Origin: DATDIC01 sp963777625
Lineage (GTDB): Bacteria > Pseudomonadota > Alphaproteobacteria > Acetobacterales > Acetobacteraceae
Assembly (NCBI GenBank): GCA_963777625.1
Contig: CAVZRO010000040.1
Span: 62,001-126,000, forward strand
Length of the DNA: 64,000 bases
Direction: 5' to 3'
Notes under the pieces: model-generated
What the model was told of the DNA's origin: nothing
Seen by the model: the letters and a program-made list of their open reading frames with translations, nothing else
Database searches by the model: none
Shown here: positions 9,044 through 17,236 of the stretch, piece by piece
Layout of the letters: each line of letters starts with the position of its first letter
Position numbering within the stretch: position 1 is the stretch's first letter
Translations under genes and position numbers: made by a program

Positions 9044-9331
9044 ATGACCCAGGATCGTGAAACCAAGGTGGAACGGTTGGAGGTGCGCTTGACCGCGGCG
9101 ACCAAGTCACTGCTCAGCCAAGCGGCGCAGTTGCGGCGTACGACGGTAACCGATTTCCTGCTCTCCAGCGCGGTGCGGGCGGCAGAGGAAACGTTGGTCT
9201 CGCCGCGCGTATTCGAAATCACCTCAGACCAGGGCTGGGAGAAGCTGATGCAAGCCCTGGACGAGCCGGCGGACGACGTGCCGCCGGCAGCCCTGGTGGC
9301 CTTGCTGCGCGGCCATCGTGCGCTGAGCTGA
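9044..9331 (+). CDS. tacA: TacA-type (DUF1778) antitoxin
   Basis: 95 residues with an N-terminal ribbon-helix-helix DNA-binding part (ERLEVRLTAATKSLLSQAA, then RRTTVTDFLLSSAVRAAEE) and a C-terminal tail that would wrap the toxin (FEITSDQGWEKLMQALDEP). This is the DUF1778/TacA plan. It ends 3 bases before the acetyltransferase toxin start, so the genes are cotranscribed. It should neutralise the toxin and repress the promoter just upstream. Confidence 0.88.
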   Translation: MTQDRETKVERLEVRLTAATKSLLSQAAQLRRTTVTDFLLSSAVRAAEETLVSPRVFEITSDQGWEKLMQALDEPADDVPPAALVALLRGHRALS

Positions 9332-9334
9332 TCC

Positions 9335-9838
9335 TTGTGGGCCGATACCGAACCGCTCGGCCCGCAGCACGATCTCGACCTGTTCGCCAGCGGTCAATCG
9401 GCCCTGGATGCCTGGTTGCGCGGCCGCGCCCGGCGGAACCAGGAAACCGGCGATTCTCGCTGCTTCGTAATCATGATCCAGGGGCGGGTCATCGGCTTTT
9501 ACGCACTCTCCACCGCCGCCGCCGCGCGGGTCGGACTGCCAGGTCCGTTGCGGCGCAACGCCCCCGATCCGGTGCCGCTGCTGCTGCTCGGCCAGTTGGC
9601 GGTGGACCGGGATTGGCAGGGACGCGGGCTCGGCGCCGCACTGCTGCGGGACGCGTGCCTGCATGCCGCCGGTGCGTTGCGCCATGTCGGATTCCGCGCC
9701 CTGGCTGCGCATCCGATCGATGACCCGGCGGCCTCGTTCTATCGCCGCTATGGCTGGGTGGAAATTCCGGATTCGCGCCCCCCGCTGATGGTGCTGCCAG
9801 TGCGGCGGCTGCTGGCCGCGATCACCGCCGGAACCTGA
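9335..9838 (+). CDS. tacT: TacT-type GNAT acetyltransferase toxin
   Basis: 167 residues. TacT-family toxins acetylate the amino group of charged tRNAs and stop translation. Visible marks are FASGQSALDAWLRGRARRNQ at the N-terminus, the substrate-side strand LLLLGQLAVD, the acetyl-CoA loop WQGRGLGAALL (about 94-104) and FYRRYGW with the conserved Tyr139. The start must be TTG at 9335, because no ATG or GTG gives the conserved N-terminus. A weak start keeps toxin below antitoxin. Confidence 0.88.
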   Translation: MWADTEPLGPQHDLDLFASGQSALDAWLRGRARRNQETGDSRCFVIMIQGRVIGFYALSTAAAARVGLPGPLRRNAPDPVPLLLLGQLAVDRDWQGRGLGAALLRDACLHAAGALRHVGFRALAAHPIDDPAASFYRRYGWVEIPDSRPPLMVLPVRRLLAAITAGT

Positions 9839-9920
9839 CCGGACGGCGGCTGCGGCCAGGGCACAGACCAGCCATCCCGAGGACCGGCTTTCGCTGACAC
9901 CGCCCGCGACCCAGTCTGAC

Positions 9921-11111
9921 ATGAACGCGGCGATGGGGTCTGCCATGCGATGGCATGCGGCAATGGCGGGATTGGCGGCCAGCCTGGTCGGCATCGGCCT
10001 CGGCCGCTTCGCTTACACGCCGCTGATCCCGGCGCTGGTGGGCGCGCATTGGTTCCCCGCCACCCAGGTCGTCTATCTCGGTGCCGCCAACCTGGCCGGG
10101 TATCTGGCCGGCGCGCTGGTGGCCCGCCGACTCGCGGCAACCGCGTCCCCGCGCACAGTGCTGCGCGGGATGATGGTGCTGGCGAGCCTTAGTTTCTTTG
10201 CCTGCGCCGCGCCGATCTCGGTGGGCTGGTATTTTGCCTGGCGCTTCGCAGCCGGTGCCGCGGGCGGGGTGATCATGGTGCTGGCCGCGCCCACCATATT
10301 GCCGGTCACCGACCCGGCGCGTCGCGGGCTGGTGGGAGGAATGATCTTCACCGGCGTCGGGCTGGGCATAGCGGCGTCCGGCACTCTGGTGCCGCTCCTG
10401 CTGCGGGCTGGATTGCCAGCCACCTGGTGTGGGCTCGGGGTACTGGCGCTGGTGCTGACCGTCATCGCGTGGGGCGGATGGCCGGCGGGCGGCCCGCAGC
10501 CGGTGCGAGCGGATGCCGGCGCGGCAGCACCGCTGACACTCGCCGTCGGTGCGCTGCTGTTCGAATATGGCCTGAATGCCGCCGGGCTGGTGCCGCACAT
10601 GGTGTTCCTGGTGGATTTCATCGCCCGCGGGCTGGGCGCGGGGCTGGCGGTGGGCGGGTTTTACTGGGTCGTATTTGGGCTGGGCGCCATGGCCGGCCCG
10701 TTGCTGGCCGGAGCAGTGGCTGACCGGATCGGGTTTGCCGGAACACTCCGGCTGGAGTTCCTGATCGGGTCGGTGGCCGTGCTGTTGCCCGCACTCACAC
10801 GCGCGGCACCTGCCCTTCTGCTGTCCAGCGCCGTCGCCGGCGCGTTCACGCCGGGGGTGGTGCCGCTGGTGCTTGGGCGCGTGCACGAACTGCTGCCCGG
10901 CGATCCGGCGGGACAACGGATCGTCTGGAGCTGGACGACGATCGCGTTTGCGCTGTTCCAGGCCGCTAGCGCGTATCTCTATTCGTACCTGTTTGCCCGC
11001 AGCGGCGGCGACTATGCGATGCTGTTCGTCATCGGCGCCGGAGCTCTGGCCCTCGCACTGGGGATCGAGCTGGCAGTGGCAGTCCGCGTCCGTGCGGTAC
11101 GCGCGTTCTGA
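9921..11111 (+). CDS. YbfB/YjiJ family MFS transporter
   Basis: A 396-residue carrier with about twelve hydrophobic segments. The N-terminal signature SLVGIGLGRFAYTPLIPAL is characteristic of the YbfB/YjiJ branch of the major facilitator superfamily. Inner membrane. The substrate is not evident and no enzyme neighbour helps. The start at 9921 gives MNAAMGSAMRWHAA; a start at the second Met (9942) is equally possible. Confidence 0.83.
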   Translation: MNAAMGSAMRWHAAMAGLAASLVGIGLGRFAYTPLIPALVGAHWFPATQVVYLGAANLAGYLAGALVARRLAATASPRTVLRGMMVLASLSFFACAAPISVGWYFAWRFAAGAAGGVIMVLAAPTILPVTDPARRGLVGGMIFTGVGLGIAASGTLVPLLLRAGLPATWCGLGVLALVLTVIAWGGWPAGGPQPVRADAGAAAPLTLAVGALLFEYGLNAAGLVPHMVFLVDFIARGLGAGLAVGGFYWVVFGLGAMAGPLLAGAVADRIGFAGTLRLEFLIGSVAVLLPALTRAAPALLLSSAVAGAFTPGVVPLVLGRVHELLPGDPAGQRIVWSWTTIAFALFQAASAYLYSYLFARSGGDYAMLFVIGAGALALALGIELAVAVRVRAVRAF

Positions 11112-11146
11112 CAAACACGGGTCCGTATCGTTGGGCGGCAGTCATT

Positions 11147-13159
11147 TCATGGCATCCCGGCCAGTTGCTGGAACAGTGCCGTGAAACGGGAAGAGTGGCG
11201 GATGAACGCCGGCGGTTGGCCCAAAGCGGCGGGCACCGTCACGTGCCGACCGCCCGAGTGAGTCGCGCCGGACCAGAGATGCGTCCAGTCGGCGCCCGCC
11301 GGAAGATATGCGCGCCACGACCGCGCCCCGTCCTCGGCGACGGGCGCAACCAGCAGATCGGGTCCGAACAGGAACTCGTCCTGCACCACGTATCCCGCGG
11401 GGTCGTCAGGAAATTCCAGGAACAGCGGCCGCTGCATCGGTAACCCACGCGTCGATGCATCTGTTACCAGCGCGCGCCGATACGGACCCAATGCACGGAA
11501 CAGCCGCGTCATCCGCGCGAAATGCGCCAGCAGCACCGCCGAGCTGTCGATCTGCAAATTCTCGTCCGGCCGGTTGCCTTCATGCGTGCGCATCACCGCG
11601 GTGAACGCCGCCATCTCGGTCCAGCGCATCAGCAGCTCCGGCGTCCGTCGGTTGCCGTAGAGACTCATGAATCCGCCGATGTCGCTGTGATGGTAGGGGT
11701 TGCCGACCAGCCCGGATGACAACGCTGCGCAGATCGCGCTTGGCAGTCCGTCATGGCTGGAAAAATCGACCGACTGGTCACCGCCCCACAACAGCGGACA
11801 GTATCGCTGCACGCCGCTGAAGCCGGAGCGCATGAAGAACAGCACGTCGCCGGTACGCCCGGCTTCGGCCACCGCGCGTGCGTTCACCTCCGCCCATAAT
11901 CGCGGCCAGGCGTTGTGCAGCAGCATCGGATCGCCGGCCGCCAGAACCGAGTCCACCGGCACGAATTCCCCGAAATCCGCCATCCAGCCGCTGATTCCGA
12001 GGTCCAGCATGTTCCGTTTCAGGATCCGGTCGATGAACCAGCTCGCCGCTTCGGGATTGGTGAAATCGACCATGCCGCCGGTGAAGCTGCCGAAATCGAC
12101 GCGATACGTATCGCCGGCCATGTTGCGAATGAAAAGACGGCGTGCTTCGGCTTCCTGGAACAGCTCGCCTTCCGTATTCAGGTAGGGGTTTGCATAGGCC
12201 AAAAAACGGATGCCTCGCGCTGCCAGGTCGGCAATGCGGCGCGGCAGGTCGGGATAGCGTTGTGCATCCCATTGCCAGTTCCAGAACAGACGGCGGCCGA
12301 AGGGGGTTTGCCGGATGCCGGCCCAGTCCTCGCACCACAGGCCGGCGACATGGACGCCGGCGTCGATGATCCGCTCCAACCGCTCGAAGCTGCGCGCGCC
12401 GTCCTTCAGCCCGATGATCGCGCCCGTATCGGTCCACGCCGGGAGCGCGGGCGGGCGGCCGAGACGACCCGACAGCGATGTCACCAGACCGTCGAGATCC
12501 GCAGCGTGCAGCTCCAGCGTCAGGGGCAGCGCCCAGACTTCCAGTTCGTGAAACGTCTCGTGCCGGAAATCCAGCGCCGTATAGGCGGTGGTTTCGAGAT
12601 GCACGGCATAGCGGCGCGACGAGACGAAGCTCGGCTGCGGATAGTAGGTCATCCACCATGCCCCGCCGCGACTTCCATCGCGGTCCGCATGCCAGGTCAG
12701 CAGGTTGCCCGGATCGCGCCCGACGCCCGGCTCGGAGACCCAAAGCGGGAACCTGCGGCCGCGCAGATCGAGATACGAGAATTGCTCTCCGCCGCCCCAG
12801 ACATGCTCTTCCGGCTCGGCGAGCAGGCGTATCCACACCCGATTGATCGCCGGGTCGGTCGCGGTGAAAACAAGTGTCGCGCTTTCATCGTCGGCAGCGA
12901 CTTCTATCGAGACGACCGGCCGAGCCGAACTGTCGGTGTGACAGTCGAGCCGCCAGCCGGATGCGGCCGACACCACAGCCACATGCCGCAGCGCGATCCG
13001 CTCGGTCAGGTAGTCCTCGATGTCGAAATAGCCGTTGTGCATCGCGATTTGCGGATCACCGCGGCCAACGAACAGGAATGGCGCGCCGGGGACGTGCCGG
13101 ATCAGCTTCCTGCCAGCCAGCGCAAGTGTAAATCCGTCGGCGTCGGTCTCGATCTGCAT
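11147..13159 (-). CDS. Sulfoquinovosidase (GH31), KERW type
   Basis: A 670-residue glycoside hydrolase family 31 enzyme that aligns along its length with E. coli YihQ. Shared marks are GGEQFSYLDLRGRRFPLW, nucleophile Asp395 in GWMADFGEFVP and acid/base Asp461 in WGGDQSVD. The sulfonate pocket is the alternative KERW set reported for Agrobacterium SQase: Lys252 (IIGLKDG), Glu277 (WCEDWAG), Arg290 and Trp293 (GRRLFWNW). The position equal to YihQ Tyr508 appears to be Phe497 (HHSDIGGF). It should release sulfoquinovose from sulfolipid headgroups. Cytoplasmic, with no signal peptide. It is the last gene of an operon with an ABC importer, starting 5 bases after the permease stop. Confidence 0.9.
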   Translation of the reverse strand: MQIETDADGFTLALAGRKLIRHVPGAPFLFVGRGDPQIAMHNGYFDIEDYLTERIALRHVAVVSAASGWRLDCHTDSSARPVVSIEVAADDESATLVFTATDPAINRVWIRLLAEPEEHVWGGGEQFSYLDLRGRRFPLWVSEPGVGRDPGNLLTWHADRDGSRGGAWWMTYYPQPSFVSSRRYAVHLETTAYTALDFRHETFHELEVWALPLTLELHAADLDGLVTSLSGRLGRPPALPAWTDTGAIIGLKDGARSFERLERIIDAGVHVAGLWCEDWAGIRQTPFGRRLFWNWQWDAQRYPDLPRRIADLAARGIRFLAYANPYLNTEGELFQEAEARRLFIRNMAGDTYRVDFGSFTGGMVDFTNPEAASWFIDRILKRNMLDLGISGWMADFGEFVPVDSVLAAGDPMLLHNAWPRLWAEVNARAVAEAGRTGDVLFFMRSGFSGVQRYCPLLWGGDQSVDFSSHDGLPSAICAALSSGLVGNPYHHSDIGGFMSLYGNRRTPELLMRWTEMAAFTAVMRTHEGNRPDENLQIDSSAVLLAHFARMTRLFRALGPYRRALVTDASTRGLPMQRPLFLEFPDDPAGYVVQDEFLFGPDLLVAPVAEDGARSWRAYLPAGADWTHLWSGATHSGGRHVTVPAALGQPPAFIRHSSRFTALFQQLAGMP

Positions 13160-13164
13160 GCGCC

Positions 13165-14049
13165 TCAGCCCTTTATGCCGCCGGCGGTCAGTCCGGCCAG
13201 GATACGCTGCTGGAACAGGATGATCAGCGCGGTCACCGGTACGATTCCGACCACCAGGGCGGCCGAAATCTCCGGCCAGGGAAAAGCGAATTCGCCTTGG
13301 TACAACGTGATCCCCACCGGCAAGGTGCGGTACGCCGGGTTGGAGTTGAACGAGAGCGCCAGCAGGAACTCGTCCCAGGAATTAACGAATGCCAGGATTC
13401 CCGCGGTTGCCAGGCCGGGGGCCGAGAGTGGCAACAAGACCCGTACCAACGCGCCGACCCGCGTGCTGCCGTCCACCATCGCCGCGTTTTCCAGGTCCAC
13501 CGGAATGCTTTCGAAGAAACTCACCAGCACCAGCGTGCAGATCGGCAGACTTAGGACCGTGTACGGCAGCACCAGCGCGATATACGTGTTGAGCAGACCG
13601 AGCGCGCGCAGGGTCTGAAACAGCGGCACGAGCAGCGTCACCAGCGGGAACGTGGATACCGCGATGATCGCTGCCAATGCGAGGTCACGAAACGAAATTT
13701 CAAGCCGCGCCAGCGCATAGGCGGCCATGACCGACACCAGCAGCGTCAGTGCGGTGGATGCGGTGGCCACGATCAGGCTGTTGACCAGGTAGCGCAGCAG
13801 CGGCTGATCGTGGAAGGCGTGCACGTAGTTCGCCAGCGTTGCCGCGGCGGGCAGATAGGTGATCGGCGTGCGCGTCAGCTCCGCTTCGGTTTTGAGCGAC
13901 GTAAGCAGGATCCAAATTGCCGGAAACAAGCCGTTGACCAGCACCAGGACGGCGGCAATCGACCGCAGCGGCGCGCCCTGCGGGATCAAGGACCGCGGGA
14001 TCAAGCCCCGGGGGATCAAGCCCCGGGGGATCAAGCCCCGGGGGATCAC
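13165..14049 (-). CDS. Carbohydrate ABC transporter permease (MalG/UgpE type)
   Basis: A 294-residue inner-membrane permease with six predicted helices and the EAA loop (ENAAMVDGSTRVGALVRVLLPL, shortened here as ENAAMVDG...LLPL) that docks the ATPase. It starts with GTG overlapping the stop of the other permease (GTGA). The N-terminus carries an odd run of IPRGL repeats encoded by a 15-bp tandem repeat. The segment NSWDEFLLAL is typical of sugar permeases. Neighbours point to import of sulfoquinovose or its glyceryl glycoside. Confidence 0.88.
   Translation of the reverse strand: MIPRGLIPRGLIPRGLIPRSLIPQGAPLRSIAAVLVLVNGLFPAIWILLTSLKTEAELTRTPITYLPAAATLANYVHAFHDQPLLRYLVNSLIVATASTALTLLVSVMAAYALARLEISFRDLALAAIIAVSTFPLVTLLVPLFQTLRALGLLNTYIALVLPYTVLSLPICTLVLVSFFESIPVDLENAAMVDGSTRVGALVRVLLPLSAPGLATAGILAFVNSWDEFLLALSFNSNPAYRTLPVGITLYQGEFAFPWPEISAALVVGIVPVTALIILFQQRILAGLTAGGIKG
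13982..14041 (-). repeat. 15-bp tandem repeat in the permease N-terminus
   Basis: On the plus strand GGGATCAAGCCCCGG occurs three times perfectly (13997-14041), preceded by a diverged fourth copy (13982-13996) and followed by a partial one. It encodes an IPRGL pentapeptide run at the cytoplasmic N-terminus of the permease. Being in frame, changes in copy number would lengthen or shorten the tail without breaking the gene. Confidence 0.9.
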
Positions 14050-14966
14050 GTCTGGACCCTGATCTGGCGCAGATAGACAACGCTGACGACCATGCTGATC
14101 AGGAACATGATCACCGCCAGTGTGGAGCCGTAGCCCAGGTCAAGGAACTCCACCGTGTTCTGATAGACGTACATCGCCAGCGTGCGCGTGGCATCGCCAG
14201 GACCGCCGCGGGTCATGGTGAACGGGATGTCGAAGGTCTGCAGCGCGGTGATGGTGCGGAAGATCATCGCCACCACGATCGCCGGCCGCAGCATGGGCAA
14301 CGTGATGGAGACGAACTGGCGGATCCGTCCTGCCCCGTCCACATCCGCCGCCTCGTACAGTTCAGGCGGAATCGTCTGCAATCCGGCAAACAGGATCAGC
14401 GCCACGAAAGACGATGTCTTCCAGATCGTGGTGATGCAGATCGCCACCATCGCCAGCACCACGGAATTGAACCAGATTGGCTGCGGCAGACCGGCTCTGC
14501 GCAGCAGGTCGTCCACGACGCCGTATTGGGAGTTGAAGAACCAGGCGAAGATCAGGCCGGTGAAGGCGAGTGGAAGTGCCCACGGCACCAGCAGTGCCAA
14601 CCGGACCGGCCAGCGCCGCCGGAACGGCAGGTTGGCGACCAGCGCCAGGATCATGCCCGCTATCAGCGCTCCCGGTACGGTTACCACGGTAATGATCGCG
14701 GTGTTCTTCAGCGTCTGCCAGAATACCGGATCTTGCACGACTGAAACATAATTGCCGGCCCCGGCGAATTGCGCCGGCAGCCCGGAGGTCAGGTTCAATT
14801 GCAGGAAGCTGGTCCAGACCAATCTGGCTACTGGATAGATCACGATCAACGCCAGGAGCAAAAAGGTCGGTGCGAGCAAAACCGCGGCAAGTACCGGCGG
14901 CCGCGGATCCAGCCAGGAGCGATGCCTGACGGAGGTCGGTCGCGCACCTGCTAAGGACACGGACAT
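14046..14966 (-). CDS. Carbohydrate ABC transporter permease (MalF/UgpA type)
   Basis: 306 residues with six helices and the EAA loop (LYEAADVDGAGRIRQFVSITLP). The ATG at 14966 (MSVSLAGARP) lies 4 bases after the binding-protein stop and is preferred over a longer start that would overlap it. It pairs with the MalG-type permease downstream. Heterodimeric permeases of this class need a MalK/UgpC-type ATPase, which is not encoded in this operon. Confidence 0.88.
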   Translation of the reverse strand: MSVSLAGARPTSVRHRSWLDPRPPVLAAVLLAPTFLLLALIVIYPVARLVWTSFLQLNLTSGLPAQFAGAGNYVSVVQDPVFWQTLKNTAIITVVTVPGALIAGMILALVANLPFRRRWPVRLALLVPWALPLAFTGLIFAWFFNSQYGVVDDLLRRAGLPQPIWFNSVVLAMVAICITTIWKTSSFVALILFAGLQTIPPELYEAADVDGAGRIRQFVSITLPMLRPAIVVAMIFRTITALQTFDIPFTMTRGGPGDATRTLAMYVYQNTVEFLDLGYGSTLAVIMFLISMVVSVVYLRQIRVQT

Positions 14967-14970
14967 AGTG

Positions 14971-16212
14971 TCAACGCAGCACGCGCCGCAGCCGTGCACC
15001 CATTTCCGCGGCGCCGGCCTCGGGTGTCTTGATGCCAGCCAGCACGGCGTTCACGGTAGAACGGATTATCTCGCTGACCTGATTGTAGATCGGCACCGCC
15101 GGGCGCGAGCGTGCCGTCTGCACCACTGGCAGCGCCTGCGCGAACCAAGGATCGGCCTTCAACACCTCCGGGTCCTGGTACAGCGCCGGGAACACCGGCA
15201 GCAGCGAGGCATCCACCGCGAGCAGTTTGGAGATGTCCGGCGTCGACAGGAACTTCACGAGCTTCAGGGCGTCATCGCGATGTCTCGAAAAGGCCGACGC
15301 GCCCCATTGCCACCCGCCGAGGCAGCTCGCCGGCTTGCCGCCCGGAACCGACGGCAATACCGCGACGGCGACCTTGCCCCGTACCGCTGAGTCAGATCCC
15401 TGGAAATCGGCCCAGCCGTACGACCACAGCACTGCAAACACGGCCTTCCCGGCCTGAAAGTCCTTGCGCGTATCGTCGGTCGCGATTTCGGCCACGTTCT
15501 TCGGCGCCACACCCTGCTTCACCAGATCGGCCCACATTGCCAGCGCCTTGGTTGCGGTTGGCTGATCGAACGTCAGGTGGCCGCCCTGCTCCAATGACTG
15601 TCCCATGCTCCAATAGGGTAACAGGAAGGTGCAGACGGCGCCCTCGATCGCTTTGCCCTGGAAGTTCAGCCCCTGCAGCGAGGGATCGTGTTCACCGGCC
15701 AGAATTGTCTTCGCCTCGGACGCCAGTTCGTCCCAGGTTGCCGGTGGTTTCAGGTGGTATTTGTCGAGCAAGTCCTTGCGGTAATACAGGAACATTGCGT
15801 CGGCAAAGGCCGGGAGCGCCACGACATTGCCGCCCACAGTGTCGGCCTTGGCGTATTCCGGCAGGTATTGCTGCATGAACTTGTCTGGATCACCGATGGA
15901 ACTATTCAGCGGCACCAGCCATTTCGCCGCGGCGAATTGCGCCGGGCGAATGATGTCGAGCAGGAACGCGTCGAGCGAGCTGTCGCTGGCCGACAGCACG
16001 GTGTTGAGGTACTGTGCCTGCACGTCGGAGGTTGCCCCGCCCACTTCAATTTGCACGCGCAGACCCGGATTGGCCGCTTCAAACCGATCCAGCGCCTTCC
16101 GTATCGTTGGCTGCGACACCTGGCCGGAAACGAACACTTTCAGCACCGTGTCCGCACGGGCGGGCATCGCCAGCAGCATCGCGAGACAGATCAGCGAAAG
16201 CCGGAGCAGCAT
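14971..16212 (-). CDS. Extracellular sugar-binding protein of an ABC importer (SmoF-like)
   Basis: A 413-residue periplasmic binding protein with a clear signal peptide (LSLICLAMLLAMPARA). It is family 1 (UgpB/MalE type), with VLKVFVSGQVSQPTIRKALD, DPDKFMQQYLPEYAKAD and LPAFADAMFLYYRKDLL. It is the first gene of an operon binding protein-permease-permease-sulfoquinovosidase. The gene content parallels part of the Agrobacterium smo cluster, where the binding protein SmoF takes sulfoquinovosyl glycerol. The ligand here is inferred from the neighbouring enzyme. Confidence 0.85.
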   Translation of the reverse strand: MLLRLSLICLAMLLAMPARADTVLKVFVSGQVSQPTIRKALDRFEAANPGLRVQIEVGGATSDVQAQYLNTVLSASDSSLDAFLLDIIRPAQFAAAKWLVPLNSSIGDPDKFMQQYLPEYAKADTVGGNVVALPAFADAMFLYYRKDLLDKYHLKPPATWDELASEAKTILAGEHDPSLQGLNFQGKAIEGAVCTFLLPYWSMGQSLEQGGHLTFDQPTATKALAMWADLVKQGVAPKNVAEIATDDTRKDFQAGKAVFAVLWSYGWADFQGSDSAVRGKVAVAVLPSVPGGKPASCLGGWQWGASAFSRHRDDALKLVKFLSTPDISKLLAVDASLLPVFPALYQDPEVLKADPWFAQALPVVQTARSRPAVPIYNQVSEIIRSTVNAVLAGIKTPEAGAAEMGARLRRVLR

Positions 16213-16321
16213 CGCACGGTTCCTTCCCTGGACGCAGCAGCCTAGGCTAGAACCATGGCAGACCGAAATGGGCTGACCGCTTGCAGCGGAGGCTTTCCCG
16301 GATCACCCTGACAACAACACT

Positions 16322-17236
16322 ATGAGGACGTACATGGCCCGACCACCGCCCGTCTGGCGTTCCATGCTGTTCGTGCCGGTGACCGCACCGCGTTTCGTCT
16401 CCGGCGCGGCGGGTCGCGGGGCCGACGCGGTCATTCTGGATCTGGAGGACTCCGTCGCGACGAGCGCAAAAGAGCGGGCGCGGGAATTGTTGCCCGATGC
16501 GATTCCGCAGGTCGCGTCACAAGGCGCGGATGTGCTGGTTCGGATTAACCGCCCCTGGCGATTGCTGGTGCGTGATCTGGAGGCGGCAGTGATTCCCGGC
16601 ATTGCCGCCCTGATGCTGACCAAGGTGGATAGCGCGGAGCATGTATGGGCGGTCGCCGAGATCGTGCAGGAGCTGGAAAACGAGCGCGGGCTGCCGGCCG
16701 GCGGCATCTCGTTTGTGGTTCTGGTTGAAACCGCTGCCGGCTTCTTCCGGATGGAGGCGATCGCGCGCGCCCATCCGCGGGTGCTGGCGATCAGCCTGGG
16801 TGCGGAGGATTTCGCGCTCTCAGTCGGTATGCTGCCGGAACCGGAGGGACTGTTCTATCCGAAGCAACACACGATCTTCGCCGCCCGTGCCGCCGGAATC
16901 ATGCCGCTTGGGTTTGTCGGCACAGTGGCGGACTACAAGGACCAGGAAGCCTTCCGGGCGATCGTGCGACGGTCGCGGCGACTGGGATTCGTGGGTGCGT
17001 CGTGCATCCACCCGTTGCAGGTGCCGGTGCTGAACGAGGAGTTTTCTCCGGGCGCTGACGAAGTGGAGCAGGCGCGGCGGATGGTGACGGCGTATGACAC
17101 GGCATTGGCGGCTGGCACCGGCGCGGTGGAGTTCGAGGGTAGGATGATCGACATCCCGGTGGTGGAGCGAGCGAAAACGGTGCTGGCACGGGCCGAGGCT
17201 ATCTCGGCGCGACTGGCCCGCGGCGGGAAGCGATGA
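16322..17236 (+). CDS. CitE-like HpcH/HpaI family CoA-ester lyase
   Basis: About 304 residues. The CitE/malyl-CoA lyase fold is shown by WRSMLFVPVTAPRF, the metal-site segment DAVILDLEDSV, VLVRINRPW, VVLVETAAGFFRME, ISLGAEDFALSVGM and FVGASCIHPLQVPVLNEEF. Such enzymes cleave or form C-C bonds of malyl-, citramalyl- or related CoA thioesters. A second ATG at 16334 could be the start. It overlaps the next gene by 4 bases (ATGA), so they are coupled. It is divergent from the sugar-binding protein gene, with 109 bases between. Confidence 0.82.
   Translation: MRTYMARPPPVWRSMLFVPVTAPRFVSGAAGRGADAVILDLEDSVATSAKERARELLPDAIPQVASQGADVLVRINRPWRLLVRDLEAAVIPGIAALMLTKVDSAEHVWAVAEIVQELENERGLPAGGISFVVLVETAAGFFRMEAIARAHPRVLAISLGAEDFALSVGMLPEPEGLFYPKQHTIFAARAAGIMPLGFVGTVADYKDQEAFRAIVRRSRRLGFVGASCIHPLQVPVLNEEFSPGADEVEQARRMVTAYDTALAAGTGAVEFEGRMIDIPVVERAKTVLARAEAISARLARGGKR

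Noticed and set aside
11915..13618. A 567-codon plus-strand frame opposite the sulfoquinovosidase
   Set aside because: It is antisense to a clear enzyme and crosses two genes; no domain or ribosome-binding site supports it.
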